Of a stretch of 64,000 nt of DNA, positions 8,490-16,903 are shown piece by piece (position 1 is the stretch's first letter; every line of letters begins with the position of its first letter). The notes beneath the pieces are model-generated. The model was not told the origin of the DNA and made no database searches. It saw nothing but the letters and a program-made list of their open reading frames with translations. This DNA is from CADCTB01 sp964479465. GTDB taxonomy: Bacteria; Actinomycetota; Acidimicrobiia; Acidimicrobiales; AC-14. The position numbers were made by a program, and so were the translations under genes. The stretch is taken from assembly GCA_964479465.1 (NCBI GenBank), contig CAYZMG010000005.1, positions 49,340 through 113,339 on the forward strand, read 5' to 3'.

Positions 8490-8717
8490 ATGGCGCGTTC
8501 GGAGAAGGAGGTCCGGCGGATGCTCACGACGGAGGAGGCGGCTGTCTATCTCGGGACAAGCGTGCGACATGTCCGCCGGCTCGTGTCCGACCACGAGCTC
8601 AGCCGCTACAAGGTTGGCGGCCGAAACCGTTTCGCCGACGTCGACCTGGACGCCTGGCTCGACTCCAGGCGGATCGACGGTACTCGCCGGCCGCTCGTGC
8701 GCTCTCGCCAGCGCTGA
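8490..8717 (+). CDS. excisionase-like MerR/BldC-type HTH protein, old copy
   Basis: The 75 residues form a single winged-helix HTH (LTTEEAAVYLGTSVRHVRRL) followed by the typical GRNRFADVDLDAWLDSR end. Such proteins act as recombination directionality factors or small DNA-binding regulators. It is about 80 percent identical to the protein at 16574, and the similarity continues through roughly 90 bp of downstream DNA up to the point where the integrase would start. Here the integrase is missing and the sequence jumps to the att repeat. It is thus a remnant of an earlier element of the same type. Confidence 0.75.
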   Translation: MARSEKEVRRMLTTEEAAVYLGTSVRHVRRLVSDHELSRYKVGGRNRFADVDLDAWLDSRRIDGTRRPLVRSRQR

Positions 8718-8812
8718 GCGTCAAAGGCATCGAGTGACATTGAGATGACTTCCACGCTGAGTTGTGCCCCTCGGTGGCGGCCGGCGCCGGCGACGATGGA
8801 AGTGAGGAACCG

Positions 8813-8880
8813 TCTGACCTGGGCTTTTCCGGTGGAGGTGAGCGGATTCGAACCGCCGACTTCCACGTTGCGAACGTGGC
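8813..8880. repeat. distal att site (68-bp direct repeat)
   Basis: These 68 bases are identical to 18151-18218. They comprise 20 bases of flank plus the last 48 bases of tRNA-Ala(CGC), from the anticodon stem to the 3' end (minus-strand sense). The 5' part of the tRNA is absent here, as expected for the far end of an element integrated at the tRNA 3' half. The old excisionase-like gene lies on the outer side. Confidence 0.85.
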
Positions 8881-8981
8881 CGGGTCCGTTTCGCGGACCT
8901 GCCCTTCGCTTCAAAAGCGCAGGTCAGAGGCTATGTATGCATGACCATTGATGACCGATCTGGACCCCTTTTTGCCGTCTC

Positions 8982-9003
8982 TTGTGGTGCAGATGTGGTG
9001 CAG
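8982..9003 (+). promoter_or_regulatory. candidate integrase arm-type site, distal arm
   Basis: TTGTGGTGCAG-A-TGTGGTGCAG is a tandem of two TGTGGTGCAG units. The same tandem, with C in place of A between units, lies at 18080-18101 close to the other att copy. Repeated decamers on both arms near the core site are typical of tyrosine-integrase arm sites. This is inferred from position and repetition only. Confidence 0.5.
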
Positions 9004-9195
9004 CGCCGCCTCGGCCGTCAACGATCAGCGTGTCGGGCCGGCTCGAGCCCGATGTCGTCGGCCGCATTTGGGGACGCGTCCGTTGCGCGCCGATGAGCGA
9101 CGGCATTACGCCGGTGATCGTGACGGGGTGTCCCGGGATATGCCGGTGATCGGCGGCGGCGAGGCCTCTGCGGTTCAGTCGTGCTGTCCGCCGTC

Positions 9196-9804
9196 CTACC
9201 GCAGGTCATGCAGCGCATCGGCGATCTCGACAGCGGCTTGGGCAGCCCGCCAGAGCTGGTCCTCGGGGGAGGTGCCAACCCCCTTGTGCAGCCGACGCCA
9301 ATCGGTGTCCCAGTAGGCCGCAAGCACCTTGCGCAGATGAGTCCCGGAGGCATCGACCTCCGTCCTGAGCTGGTCCTCCAGCTCGTCGGTGGACGGCTCC
9401 ACGATGGGGACGTCGTCGACTCGGCCCTCCCGGAGTGCGTCGAGCACCGCGGTGTCGATCCCGGAGCGCGCTGACCAGAACCGGGCGAGACGCCGATGGC
9501 GCTGGTTCCACACCGGCCACAGGAGCGGCCGGTATGACCAGAGAAAGGGCCTCTTGCCGAGCCGGAGCTCGGCGCCCACCCACTCGGCGGTGGGATGCAT
9601 CGCCAGCCACGGCAGTTCCTCCGGAGGGAGATCAAGGACCAGCACCACGCTTCCGGCTTCAAGGTCCGAACGATGTTCCAGCAGGTCACCGCCGACCCAC
9701 AGCTCCTCAAGCGGCCAGCCGAGCTCGCTGTCTCGAAGGGGCAGGCGGTCGTCGGCCACGGTGGCCATCTCGACAAGGTGACGAACGGCGGTGGAGGGCT
9801 TCAC
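9196..9804 (-). CDS. element cargo protein, DUF7711-like
   Basis: Start GTG 9804 gives 202 residues. The opening KPSTAVRHLVEMA and the later VVLVLDLPPEELPWLA and PVWNQRHRRLARFW match my memory of a family of actinobacterial proteins (DUF7711) with unknown function. No membrane segment or signal is seen. It is the last gene of the minus-strand cargo run and is 123 bp from its upstream neighbour. Confidence 0.6.
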   Translation of the reverse strand: MKPSTAVRHLVEMATVADDRLPLRDSELGWPLEELWVGGDLLEHRSDLEAGSVVLVLDLPPEELPWLAMHPTAEWVGAELRLGKRPFLWSYRPLLWPVWNQRHRRLARFWSARSGIDTAVLDALREGRVDDVPIVEPSTDELEDQLRTEVDASGTHLRKVLAAYWDTDWRRLHKGVGTSPEDQLWRAAQAAVEIADALHDLR

Positions 9805-9927
9805 GACAAAATGATCTACCTCCCCGCCTGCGCCCGCTTGCGGAGGCCCGGATGGACTCGGCCAGTGTTCATCGAGAGCGTCGGTACCGGCCGGTGAGGG
9901 CTTCCTGGTCGCCGGGAAAAAACGGCA

Positions 9928-10437
9928 CTACGCGCCGGGCCGACGCCGCCCTAACAGTCCTGACCATCGCTCTCTGCGCGCCCGCCGCCTCCTCTCCCGC
10001 AGTTCCTGCAACGGGATCAGGCCGGAGATGCCTTCAAGTCGGCCAGCGAGCGCGGACGCTTCGGCGGGATTGAGGTCAGCGGTAATCGAGTAGCCGCAGT
10101 CGTGGAGCGTCCCAATGGGTGCAGGGCCGTCGCCATACAGCTCCACGTGGATTGACCAGGGGGCATACCGGCACAGCACTTCCCATCCGTCGTCGGACAC
10201 GGGCACCTCGACGGCCATGCCTGGATCACCAGAGCGCCGATCGGACCCCTCCTGCCGCAGCCATCGCTCCGCTTCTGCGATGTCGGGCGGCAGCTGGTCG
10301 CGGTAGTCCGAGTACGCGTCAACAATCCCAAACCGGAGCGAGGGCCGAAGGACCTCGAGTACCGCAGCGCATGCCCTGGTGGCCTCGTCCCGGGCAGTGA
10401 TCTCCTTCTCGACCACGTACGTCGTTCGCTCGTCCAC
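9928..10437 (-). CDS. element cargo protein, unknown
   Basis: I place the start at GTG 10437, giving 169 residues; the open frame extends to 10548, but that part is not protein-like. The product is soluble and acidic in the middle (AYSDYRDQLPPDIAEAERWL) with an Arg-rich tail. A block around GWEVLCRYAPWSIHVELYGD has a beta-rich look. I recognise no family. Confidence 0.5.
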   Translation of the reverse strand: MDERTTYVVEKEITARDEATRACAAVLEVLRPSLRFGIVDAYSDYRDQLPPDIAEAERWLRQEGSDRRSGDPGMAVEVPVSDDGWEVLCRYAPWSIHVELYGDGPAPIGTLHDCGYSITADLNPAEASALAGRLEGISGLIPLQELRERRRRARRERWSGLLGRRRPGA

Positions 10438-10602
10438 CCGCCGATGATGCCGGATACACGCGGAGAGGGCCGAACGATGGTCATTGCCGCGCTCCGACCG
10501 AGTGGGATCGGCATTCCTCCAAGCTGGGGCGGCACAATCTGCGAGCATTCATCACCGGCATATTTGATGCATGGCGATTGACCTTGCCGGTGCCGTGCCC
10601 CG

Positions 10603-11001
10603 CTAGCGAATCCGGCGGATCTGAGCCCGCCAGAGCCGGAGGTCCCGAAGCTCGGCCACGAGGAGCACGAGACTGACCAAGCCGATGATCACGCCGGCGA
10701 CACGTGCCCCGCCGGCCCTCGTGACCGCCACGCCGGCGCCGATCAGGGCCAAGAACGCGGAGGGGACGATCATCCGCAGCCGGTCGTACCAGCCCGCCGG
10801 GCTCGGGGTCTGGGTCCTGAGCTTCGTCACCGCAGACGACAGCATGGCCCCGATGATCAACACTCCCCAGATCTGCGGGATGGGGGCCTTGTCGCCCCGC
10901 ACAACCGTTGCCACCATCAGGACCACGACGGCGACACCGAACGCCGTGAGCCACCGAATGGCCACACGCGGGTTCTCGAATACTTCTCGCGATAGTGGCA
11001 C
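10603..11001 (-). CDS. element cargo membrane protein
   Basis: The likely start is GTG 11001, giving 132 residues with four hydrophobic helices (about residues 14-34, 43-58, 73-90 and 94-116) and a basic C-terminus. The open frame runs upstream to 11223, but those codons are Arg/Ser-rich without hydrophobicity. It is a small integral membrane protein of unknown role. Confidence 0.55.
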   Translation of the reverse strand: MPLSREVFENPRVAIRWLTAFGVAVVVLMVATVVRGDKAPIPQIWGVLIIGAMLSSAVTKLRTQTPSPAGWYDRLRMIVPSAFLALIGAGVAVTRAGGARVAGVIIGLVSLVLLVAELRDLRLWRAQIRRIR

Positions 11002-11152
11002 GGCGCCGTTGGTCGAGGCGGTGCATGACGCCGGTATCCGAGGAGCACGACGTCGCCGGGACGGCCCCGAGCGGTAGGGCCGGGCACCGTCGATCCCGGT
11101 CAGGTGCGCGTCGCCCGACCGATGCACCACGGCACGTACCGCTCGGACATCG

Positions 11153-11551
11153 TCAGTGCTGGCGCGCATCCGACGCGCCCGGCCCGGACTTTCCCATCGC
11201 AGCTCGGAGCGTCGAGGCTGCATCCTCGACTCGATTTACGACGAACAACTCAGGGTCACCGGAGCGAGGCTCCACCCGCAGACGCCGGCGAAGCTGAGCA
11301 GTCCGACCGAAGAACGGGAGAGCGGACTGCGACGGCTCCACGGCTACAGCCGCGATATCAGTTGTTGCGCAGCTCCAAGGGTCCCCGCCGGTGGCGTCGT
11401 CGAATCGGTTAGGCACGAAGATAAGCCTGTGGTTCGTCAAGAACAGTCGGCCGCCGACCTGACGAAGCGAGGTCTGCTCGCGGTTGGCGTTCCGGCGCCA
11501 CACGATGTCCTCGCCGGACAAGAGGTCCGGCTCTCGCACCCAACGGCCCAT
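11153..11551 (-). CDS. GRAM/PH-like domain protein
   Basis: The 132 residues show the GRAM-like core: an initial LLSGEDIVW, then the strand pattern GGRLFLTNHRLIFVPN, typical of lipid- or peptide-binding PH-superfamily domains in bacteria. The C-terminal helix (VEDAASTLRAAM) completes the fold. No membrane segment is present. It probably binds membrane lipids or phosphopeptides, but the target is unknown. Confidence 0.6.
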   Translation of the reverse strand: MGRWVREPDLLSGEDIVWRRNANREQTSLRQVGGRLFLTNHRLIFVPNRFDDATGGDPWSCATTDIAAVAVEPSQSALPFFGRTAQLRRRLRVEPRSGDPELFVVNRVEDAASTLRAAMGKSGPGASDARQH

Positions 11552-11706
11552 GCGACATGTTGACCCAATCCGGTCGTATCAGTTCGGCGAAGGATTACCG
11601 CTCGCCGCTGGATCGCCCTTGGCGACCAAACACGGAACGTATCGCCCGGTCGCTCTGCTTCGCGTGGCCTCTCTGCCCCGTGCCTCCGACCGGTCGAGAA
11701 GCCGAA

Positions 11707-11922
11707 TCACGGCGGGGGTTCTGCTCCGAGTGCCTGGACAGTCTCATCATTGAACGGGGCTCGACCGTGAACCGTGCACGCGTTGATCAGCTCCTGACGT
11801 GTCCAGGGCGCCATCATCGGCCCGAAGTACATGTTGCCTGAGTACGTCGTCCCCCCCACGACCACCGGCCGCTGACATACCGGGCACTCGGCATTCGGCT
11901 TCGGGGGCCGGGACGCCCGCAC
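11707..11922 (-). CDS. small zinc-knuckle-like protein
   Basis: With GTG 11922 as start the product is 71 residues. It has one CPVCQ pair near the N-terminus and the unusual block GTTYSGNMYFGPMMAPW, followed by TRQELINACTVHGRAPF. The single CxxC plus a later Cys and His could bind zinc. The frame extends to 11985; the start is uncertain. The stretch 11923-12192 contains no convincing gene. Confidence 0.4.
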   Translation of the reverse strand: MRASRPPKPNAECPVCQRPVVVGGTTYSGNMYFGPMMAPWTRQELINACTVHGRAPFNDETVQALGAEPPP

Positions 11923-12192
11923 CGTCCGAGACGATGTTGGACTCCAGAACCAAGACCATCCTCGCCGAATCAGACCCTGTCCCATCGCCTACAGAATGCC
12001 CGTCTCCGGCGGTGAGCATGGCCTGGTCGAGCAAGGGAAGCATGCCGACGTCGGGCCGGCGCCCAAGTCTCGGGGAGCCGGCCCGGAGTAGCCCCTGGCT
12101 GCGCCAAGGGGGCTACCGAGAGATAGAGCCGTACACCGGCGATACCACCCACTACGATTCCGAAGCGGCCGATACCTCACGGCACTTCCTGG

Positions 12193-12612
12193 TCAGGTCC
12201 GCAGGGCTGACCAGCGCCAACGCCACGCCACAGAGTCCTCCCGAGCCAGGGCGAGTTCGCGCTCCACATCCGTCTTGTTCAACATTGGGCCGCCGAGATG
12301 GCACCACCCGCAAACGTGAACCGGATGATCCGCCATGAAGTCGTGGACAGCCCCAAGGTCTGGCTCCGCTCCGCCGTAGACATGGATCGACGCCCGACGG
12401 CCGAAAGCCTCGCAGGGGTCACCCGGCGCTATCCCTGCGTTGTCCCAGTATCCCGTGCGCCAAAGGTCGTCCAACCGCATCGACAGTTTCGCGAGATCGC
12501 AGAGCCACCATCTAGGCAGCCACAGGAAGGCCTTCACGACAGCTGGGCGGTAGAGCACTGCGTCCAGAACCTCGTCCATTCTCGCGAGCGCCACGACGAT
12601 GATCCGCTTCAT
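12193..12612 (-). CDS. element cargo protein, unknown
   Basis: ATG 12612 opens 139 codons. The N-terminal half is hydrophobic and basic with an aromatic helix (VVKAFLWLPRWWLCDLAKL) that could lie on or in the membrane; the C-terminal half has paired Cys and His (HPVHVCGWCHLGG) that may bind a metal. No known family is recognised. Confidence 0.55.
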   Translation of the reverse strand: MKRIIVVALARMDEVLDAVLYRPAVVKAFLWLPRWWLCDLAKLSMRLDDLWRTGYWDNAGIAPGDPCEAFGRRASIHVYGGAEPDLGAVHDFMADHPVHVCGWCHLGGPMLNKTDVERELALAREDSVAWRWRWSALRT

Positions 12613-12732
12613 GGTTCCAGTGTCGTCGAGTCCGGTCCGCCGCGCCGCTGAGTTTCAGGACTCGGATAGGGCCCGTCCGCTCAGGCGATACGGGCTATCG
12701 CTGGGATCGACCTGACCGACGAAAGATGGCAC

Positions 12733-13092
12733 CTACGTGTCACGCCTCGGCTGCGGCGAGAAGAGCACGTTTCGGCGGCTGACGCGTGGCCCGTCCTCGA
12801 CAGGCCAACCGAGAGCGAGGAGACCCCCGCGGACCTTGCTCTTTCTCAATGCCACGAACATATGAGAGAGATATCCGTCATCGAGCCGCACCACGATGAA
12901 TGTCGACCACATCAACGGCAGCCTCATCGGGCGAAACTCGATCGCTTCTACGTGCTCCCGGCGAGCGATGACCGGCTCTTGCAAGGTGGTTCGAAGCGTC
13001 AAGCCGTCGCGATCGACCTCCATGACGCTGCCGGGCCAGCCGTGTTCAAGGAACGAGGACACGACCGAGCCGCGAAAGCGCACACCCGCCAT
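12733..13092 (-). CDS. element cargo protein, PH-like fold
   Basis: ATG 13092 gives 119 residues rich in predicted beta strands (GSVMEVDRDGLTLRTTL, VEAIEFRPMRLP, STFIVVRLDDG), resembling PH-like domains such as the GRAM-like neighbour at 11153. No membrane segment. It is the first cargo gene downstream of the relaxase, separated by 169 bp. Confidence 0.55.
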   Translation of the reverse strand: MAGVRFRGSVVSSFLEHGWPGSVMEVDRDGLTLRTTLQEPVIARREHVEAIEFRPMRLPLMWSTFIVVRLDDGYLSHMFVALRKSKVRGGLLALGWPVEDGPRVSRRNVLFSPQPRRDT

Positions 13093-13261
13093 GATGCCAG
13101 TGGGCTGGCGCTATCTCGTGCTCGACAATCAGGCGGTCCTCCTCCTGACCTACGAGCGTCGACCGACCGATAAACAGCGCCGGATATGCACGGCGCCGAA
13201 CGGCTCGGGAGTGGGCGATAACGCTCCGGCGAGCCGAACGGGGGCCCTGAACTGAGGCCCG

Positions 13262-16200
13262 TCATCGCCCGAGACCCAGATCGAGGCCACGGTCGATGAC
13301 CGGCGTGTCCCGCAACCAGGGCAGGTCCCGCGAGACACCTCGCCTGGCGGTAACCCCGGGGCTGGGACGATCCACATCGACGGTGAGCGTCTCGACATCG
13401 CACTCGATGCTGTCGAGCCGGCGGGCTGCCTCGGGGTGGCCGGCGAACCACAAGTCCCGCCGCTCTCGCTGCTCGTGGAGGCTACTGAGGCGGCCGGTGA
13501 CGTTGGCCTCGGCCTTATCAAGGCGCTGGCGCTCCGGGGCAGCTAGGTCATCGAGGACTTTGGCTGCTGCGGCGTAGCGCACGCGCCAGCGGGCTAGCTC
13601 GGCCTCCTTCTCGCGCCGTTCCCGTCGTGGTCGGCGCCGGGTGTCCAGGTTGCCTTGTAGCCGAATGACGTTCTCCTGGGCCTGCTGGTGGTCGAGGACC
13701 GCCCGGTTGATCGGGTGGTTGGCGTAGTGGCCACGGCCGGTCTCCAGGTCAGCCCGGCGGCGGCGAAGGCCGTCCAGCTCGCGCTCGGCGGCCCGGATGG
13801 CGGCGGTCGGATCGGAGGGGACGACGGCCACGATGGCACGACGCTCGGCCAGTAGCCGGCCCCGGCGGAGGGCGGCGTCGATGTCCCGTTGTGGTGTGGC
13901 GACGTTGCGGCCGGGGGCCGGCGAGTGGTCGATGGCCCACGTCAGGCGGCGCTCGGCCTTCCACTCCCGGCGGAGGTCCTCGGCAGCCTGCTCCACCGAG
14001 TCGGCGACCACGTAGACCGTCGAGCGGTCGGTGGCTCGGCTCATCTTGACGTAGGCCAGCTCCCGGCCGCCGCCGTCCTCCAGGGCGTGGGTCCGCTCGA
14101 CGGTTGCGCCCTGGCTGCGATGGACGGTCACCGCGAAACCATGGGCCAGGCGGTCGGCGGCGATCTCGGCGCCCCGCAGCACGCGCACGGCATTGCCGTC
14201 GTCCATGCGCACCGACAGCGACTGCTGCTCGGCGCTGAGAGCGATGACCGTGCCGGTCTCGGAGGTGACGACCTTGCCGCCGGCGCCTGGCGCCAACGCC
14301 ACCACCCGATCGCCCACGGCGTAGGCCGTGCCGCCGGGGGCGGTGAGCTCCTCGGCGCCAAGGCGTCCCATCGACCGCCACGCCTCCCGGGCCAGGCGGT
14401 TGAGCTCGGCCACGTTGGCCCGCCGCCACGCGTACATGGCCGCGTTGCGGCCCTCGGCCATGTCGGCCGCCCATCCGGCCACCGTGGCCTCCAGGGCCCC
14501 GGCCCGGTCCGGTGCTGACCGAATGCAGCCTGAGCGCGCGTAGCTGGCAACAGCGCTGGCAACATCGCCGGCCCGCAGCTGCTCCAGTGCAGCGCGCGTG
14601 GCAACGTCGCGCTGGCGCACGTTCTCCTCCAGCACGTGAACCGCGGCGCCGTAGCGCGACACCAGGGCCTCGAAGCCACCGCCGGGGCCCACGGCACCCA
14701 GCTGGCGGTGGTCGCCGACCATGACGACCTTGGCGCCGGCGTCGCCGGCGGCCGCCAGCAACCGCAGCAGAGCCGCGTCGGCCGTCATTGCCGCCTCGTC
14801 GAGGATCACGATATGGCGGTTGGTGAGCTGCAGCTGGCCGTGATCGAGGCGCCAGGTCAATGACGCCAGGGTGCGGGACTCCTCGATGCCCGCGGCGTTG
14901 CGCAGGGTGCGGGCCGCCTGACCGGAGGTTGAGGTGCCGATCACCACGAAGCCCTCCGACTCGAAGGCGTCACACACGGCGGACAGGGCCGTGGTCTTGC
15001 CGGCGCCGGCCACGCCGACCATCAACTCGGCGCCCCGGCCGGAGGTGGTGATGGCGAGCACCGCCGAGCGCTGGCCCAGGGTGAGGTGGCAGCCCATGGC
15101 CGCCTCGCGCTCGGCCATGGCCATGCGGGCGGCCAGGTCGTCGACCTCGGGGGCGTCGGTGCGGGTGACCTGGCGCTCCACGGCGGCGGCGATCGCCTGC
15201 TCGGTGGCCACCGTGGTGGCGGTGGCCCACACCCGGCCCCAGGCTCCGGCCGTGGCCACCAGGGGCAGGGCCTCGGGATCGGCCAGTACCCGGTCGACCA
15301 TGCGGGCCAGCTCGGCCGGATCGGCGCCGAAGAGCTCGGGCGCCACGGCCACCACCACATGGCGGCGGGCGAAAACCTTGCGGGAGGCCAGGGGGCCGTC
15401 GGGGGCCAGGACCTTGGTCACGACGTCGCGCTCCTGGGCCCGCTCCGGCCGCAGGTGCCGGCGCCGGTGCTCTGACACCGCCCGCTGCAACGACTCGATG
15501 CTCCAGCCCACCGACTCGATCTCGCCCCGCCACCGGGCCATGAGGTCGCCGACTGGCTCATGGCGCTTCTGCGCCCGGGTGTTGCGGGCCACGATGCCCT
15601 TGGCCCGGAATGACGTGTAGCCCAGGCGGTCCATCTCGGCGTCGATCTCCGCCGTCCGCTTGGAGTGGACCTCCAGCACCTCATCCGGGATGCCGGCGAT
15701 GCGCCAGTGGCCGAGGCGGCCCGAGGGGCCGTCGTCGCGTTCGATGCCGTATCCCAGGCTCACGGCCTCATGCGCTGCGGCCACGCGGCCGAACATGGTG
15801 GCGGCGTGCAGGTGCTCGCGCATCAGGGCGGTGTGGGCGCCCTTCCAGCCGCCCTTGTCGTCGGCCATGTGCACGAGGTTGGCAACGAGCACGTGGTCGT
15901 GGGGGTTGGGGTCGCCGGCCCGGGAGGTGGCGTGGCGGGTCACCGCGTAGATCAGCCCGCCGGTGCGGGTGGTCACCGCGGCGTCGCCCCGCCGGCCGCC
16001 CTGCTGAATGGCCAGCCGGTCGAGGTAGTGCAGGGTGGCGTCGCGCTCAGCATCCAGGATGCGGTGCATGTGCTCGGCCCGGCCGATCACCCCCAGCTCG
16101 GCCACGGACTTGTGGGTGGCAATGACCAGCTCCATGCCCGGGCGCTTCGTGCGCACCAGGCGTTCGCCGGTGGTGGGGTCGACGGCGCCGCCGGGCCCGA

Positions 16201-16399
16201 AGAGGGCGTGGAACTGCGCCGAGGTCACGCTGCCCGACAGACCCAACGCCGCGGCGCCGGAGCCGCCCCAGCGCAGCGGCGTCTCGCCCCGCGAGGCGTA
16301 GTACTCCAGCGCCTGGCCGGGATGGTCGTCGGCCCGGAGGCTGACGTTGGCCTCGTGGTAGGCCACCGAATCCGCTCCCATCATCGCCATGAACGCCAC
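13262..16399 (-). CDS. MobF-type relaxase-helicase (TrwC/TraI-like)
   Basis: The 1045-residue protein would nick the transfer origin and unwind the strand. The N-terminal relaxase domain (about 1-290) starts with DSVAYHEANV and contains the metal-binding block PHDHVLVANL, an HxH form of the usual three-His motif. A superfamily I helicase follows: Walker A GVAGAGKTTA near residue 465, Walker B VILDEAAM, then GDHRQLGAVG and VTVHRSQGATVERTH. The C-terminal 200 residues are a charged coiled region. GTG 16399 is the longest start; three ATGs follow within seven codons. A large dyad lies between this gene and the divergent excisionase-like gene. Confidence 0.9.
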   Translation of the reverse strand: MAFMAMMGADSVAYHEANVSLRADDHPGQALEYYASRGETPLRWGGSGAAALGLSGSVTSAQFHALFGPGGAVDPTTGERLVRTKRPGMELVIATHKSVAELGVIGRAEHMHRILDAERDATLHYLDRLAIQQGGRRGDAAVTTRTGGLIYAVTRHATSRAGDPNPHDHVLVANLVHMADDKGGWKGAHTALMREHLHAATMFGRVAAAHEAVSLGYGIERDDGPSGRLGHWRIAGIPDEVLEVHSKRTAEIDAEMDRLGYTSFRAKGIVARNTRAQKRHEPVGDLMARWRGEIESVGWSIESLQRAVSEHRRRHLRPERAQERDVVTKVLAPDGPLASRKVFARRHVVVAVAPELFGADPAELARMVDRVLADPEALPLVATAGAWGRVWATATTVATEQAIAAAVERQVTRTDAPEVDDLAARMAMAEREAAMGCHLTLGQRSAVLAITTSGRGAELMVGVAGAGKTTALSAVCDAFESEGFVVIGTSTSGQAARTLRNAAGIEESRTLASLTWRLDHGQLQLTNRHIVILDEAAMTADAALLRLLAAAGDAGAKVVMVGDHRQLGAVGPGGGFEALVSRYGAAVHVLEENVRQRDVATRAALEQLRAGDVASAVASYARSGCIRSAPDRAGALEATVAGWAADMAEGRNAAMYAWRRANVAELNRLAREAWRSMGRLGAEELTAPGGTAYAVGDRVVALAPGAGGKVVTSETGTVIALSAEQQSLSVRMDDGNAVRVLRGAEIAADRLAHGFAVTVHRSQGATVERTHALEDGGGRELAYVKMSRATDRSTVYVVADSVEQAAEDLRREWKAERRLTWAIDHSPAPGRNVATPQRDIDAALRRGRLLAERRAIVAVVPSDPTAAIRAAERELDGLRRRRADLETGRGHYANHPINRAVLDHQQAQENVIRLQGNLDTRRRPRRERREKEAELARWRVRYAAAAKVLDDLAAPERQRLDKAEANVTGRLSSLHEQRERRDLWFAGHPEAARRLDSIECDVETLTVDVDRPSPGVTARRGVSRDLPWLRDTPVIDRGLDLGLGR

Positions 16400-16459
16400 C
16401 GGGCACCCGACCCCGCAGGCTCCGCCTGCAATCGTCTACGAGGCCTGCTGCCTCTCCTG

Positions 16460-16533
16460 CCCTACTACTGGTGTGGTTGGCGGCAACACGCGACAGATGT
16501 CGCGTCCGGCGTTGCAGCACACCAGTAGTAGGG
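16460..16533. promoter_or_regulatory. nested dyad: candidate oriT or shared operator
   Basis: The outer arms CCCTACTACTGGTGTG (16460-16475) and CACACCAGTAGTAGGG (16518-16533) are perfect 16-bp inverted repeats. On the same axis, CGCGACA / TGTCGCG (16489-16504) form a second perfect dyad with a 2-base centre. The site lies 60 bp upstream of the relaxase start and 40 bp upstream of the excisionase-like gene. It could be a nic region, a binding site for the HTH protein, or both. Confidence 0.65.
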
Positions 16534-16573
16534 GTGGAACCGGTCGGTTCCGGCGAGGGAGAAGGGATCGCTC

Positions 16574-16801
16574 ATGGCGCATTCGGAGAAGGTGGTTCGG
16601 CGGATGCTCACGACGGAGGAGGCGGCTGCCTACCTCGGGACGACCGTGCGACACGTCCGCCGGCTCGTGTCCGACCACGAGCTCAGCCGCTACAAGGTCG
16701 GCGGCCGGAACCGTTTCGCCGATGTCGAACTCGACGCCTGGCTCGACTCCCGGCGGATCGAGGGCGCTCGACGGCCGCTCCGGCGCCATCGGCGGCGCTG
16801 A
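16574..16801 (+). CDS. excisionase-like MerR/BldC-type HTH protein
   Basis: The 75 residues consist of one winged HTH (LTTEEAAAYLGTTVRHVRRL) and the GRNRFADVELDAWLDSR end, the form seen in actinobacterial element excisionases. A GGGAGAAGGG stretch lies 5-14 bases before ATG 16574. It precedes the integrase by 102 bp on the same strand and probably controls direction of recombination. It may also bind the adjacent dyad. A close paralogue is at 8490. Confidence 0.8.
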   Translation: MAHSEKVVRRMLTTEEAAAYLGTTVRHVRRLVSDHELSRYKVGGRNRFADVELDAWLDSRRIEGARRPLRRHRRR

Positions 16802-16903
16802 GTGTGAAAGGCATCGATTGACATCGAGGTGACTTCCACGCTGAGATGTGCCCCTCGGCGGCGGGCCGGCGCCGGCGACGTGCAGTTGGAAAGTGAGGAA
16901 TGC

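Noticed and set aside
8836..8880. A second tRNA-Ala gene
   Set aside because: Only the 3' 48 bases are present and the 5' half is missing; it is the att duplicate.
9195..13262. Integron cassette array with attC sites
   Set aside because: I looked for RYYYAAC/GTTRRRY pairs in the gaps and found no consistent ones; there is no integron-type integrase.
15665..16528. 287-codon plus-strand frame opposite the relaxase domain
   Set aside because: Gly/Val/His-rich shadow of the conserved relaxase coding strand.
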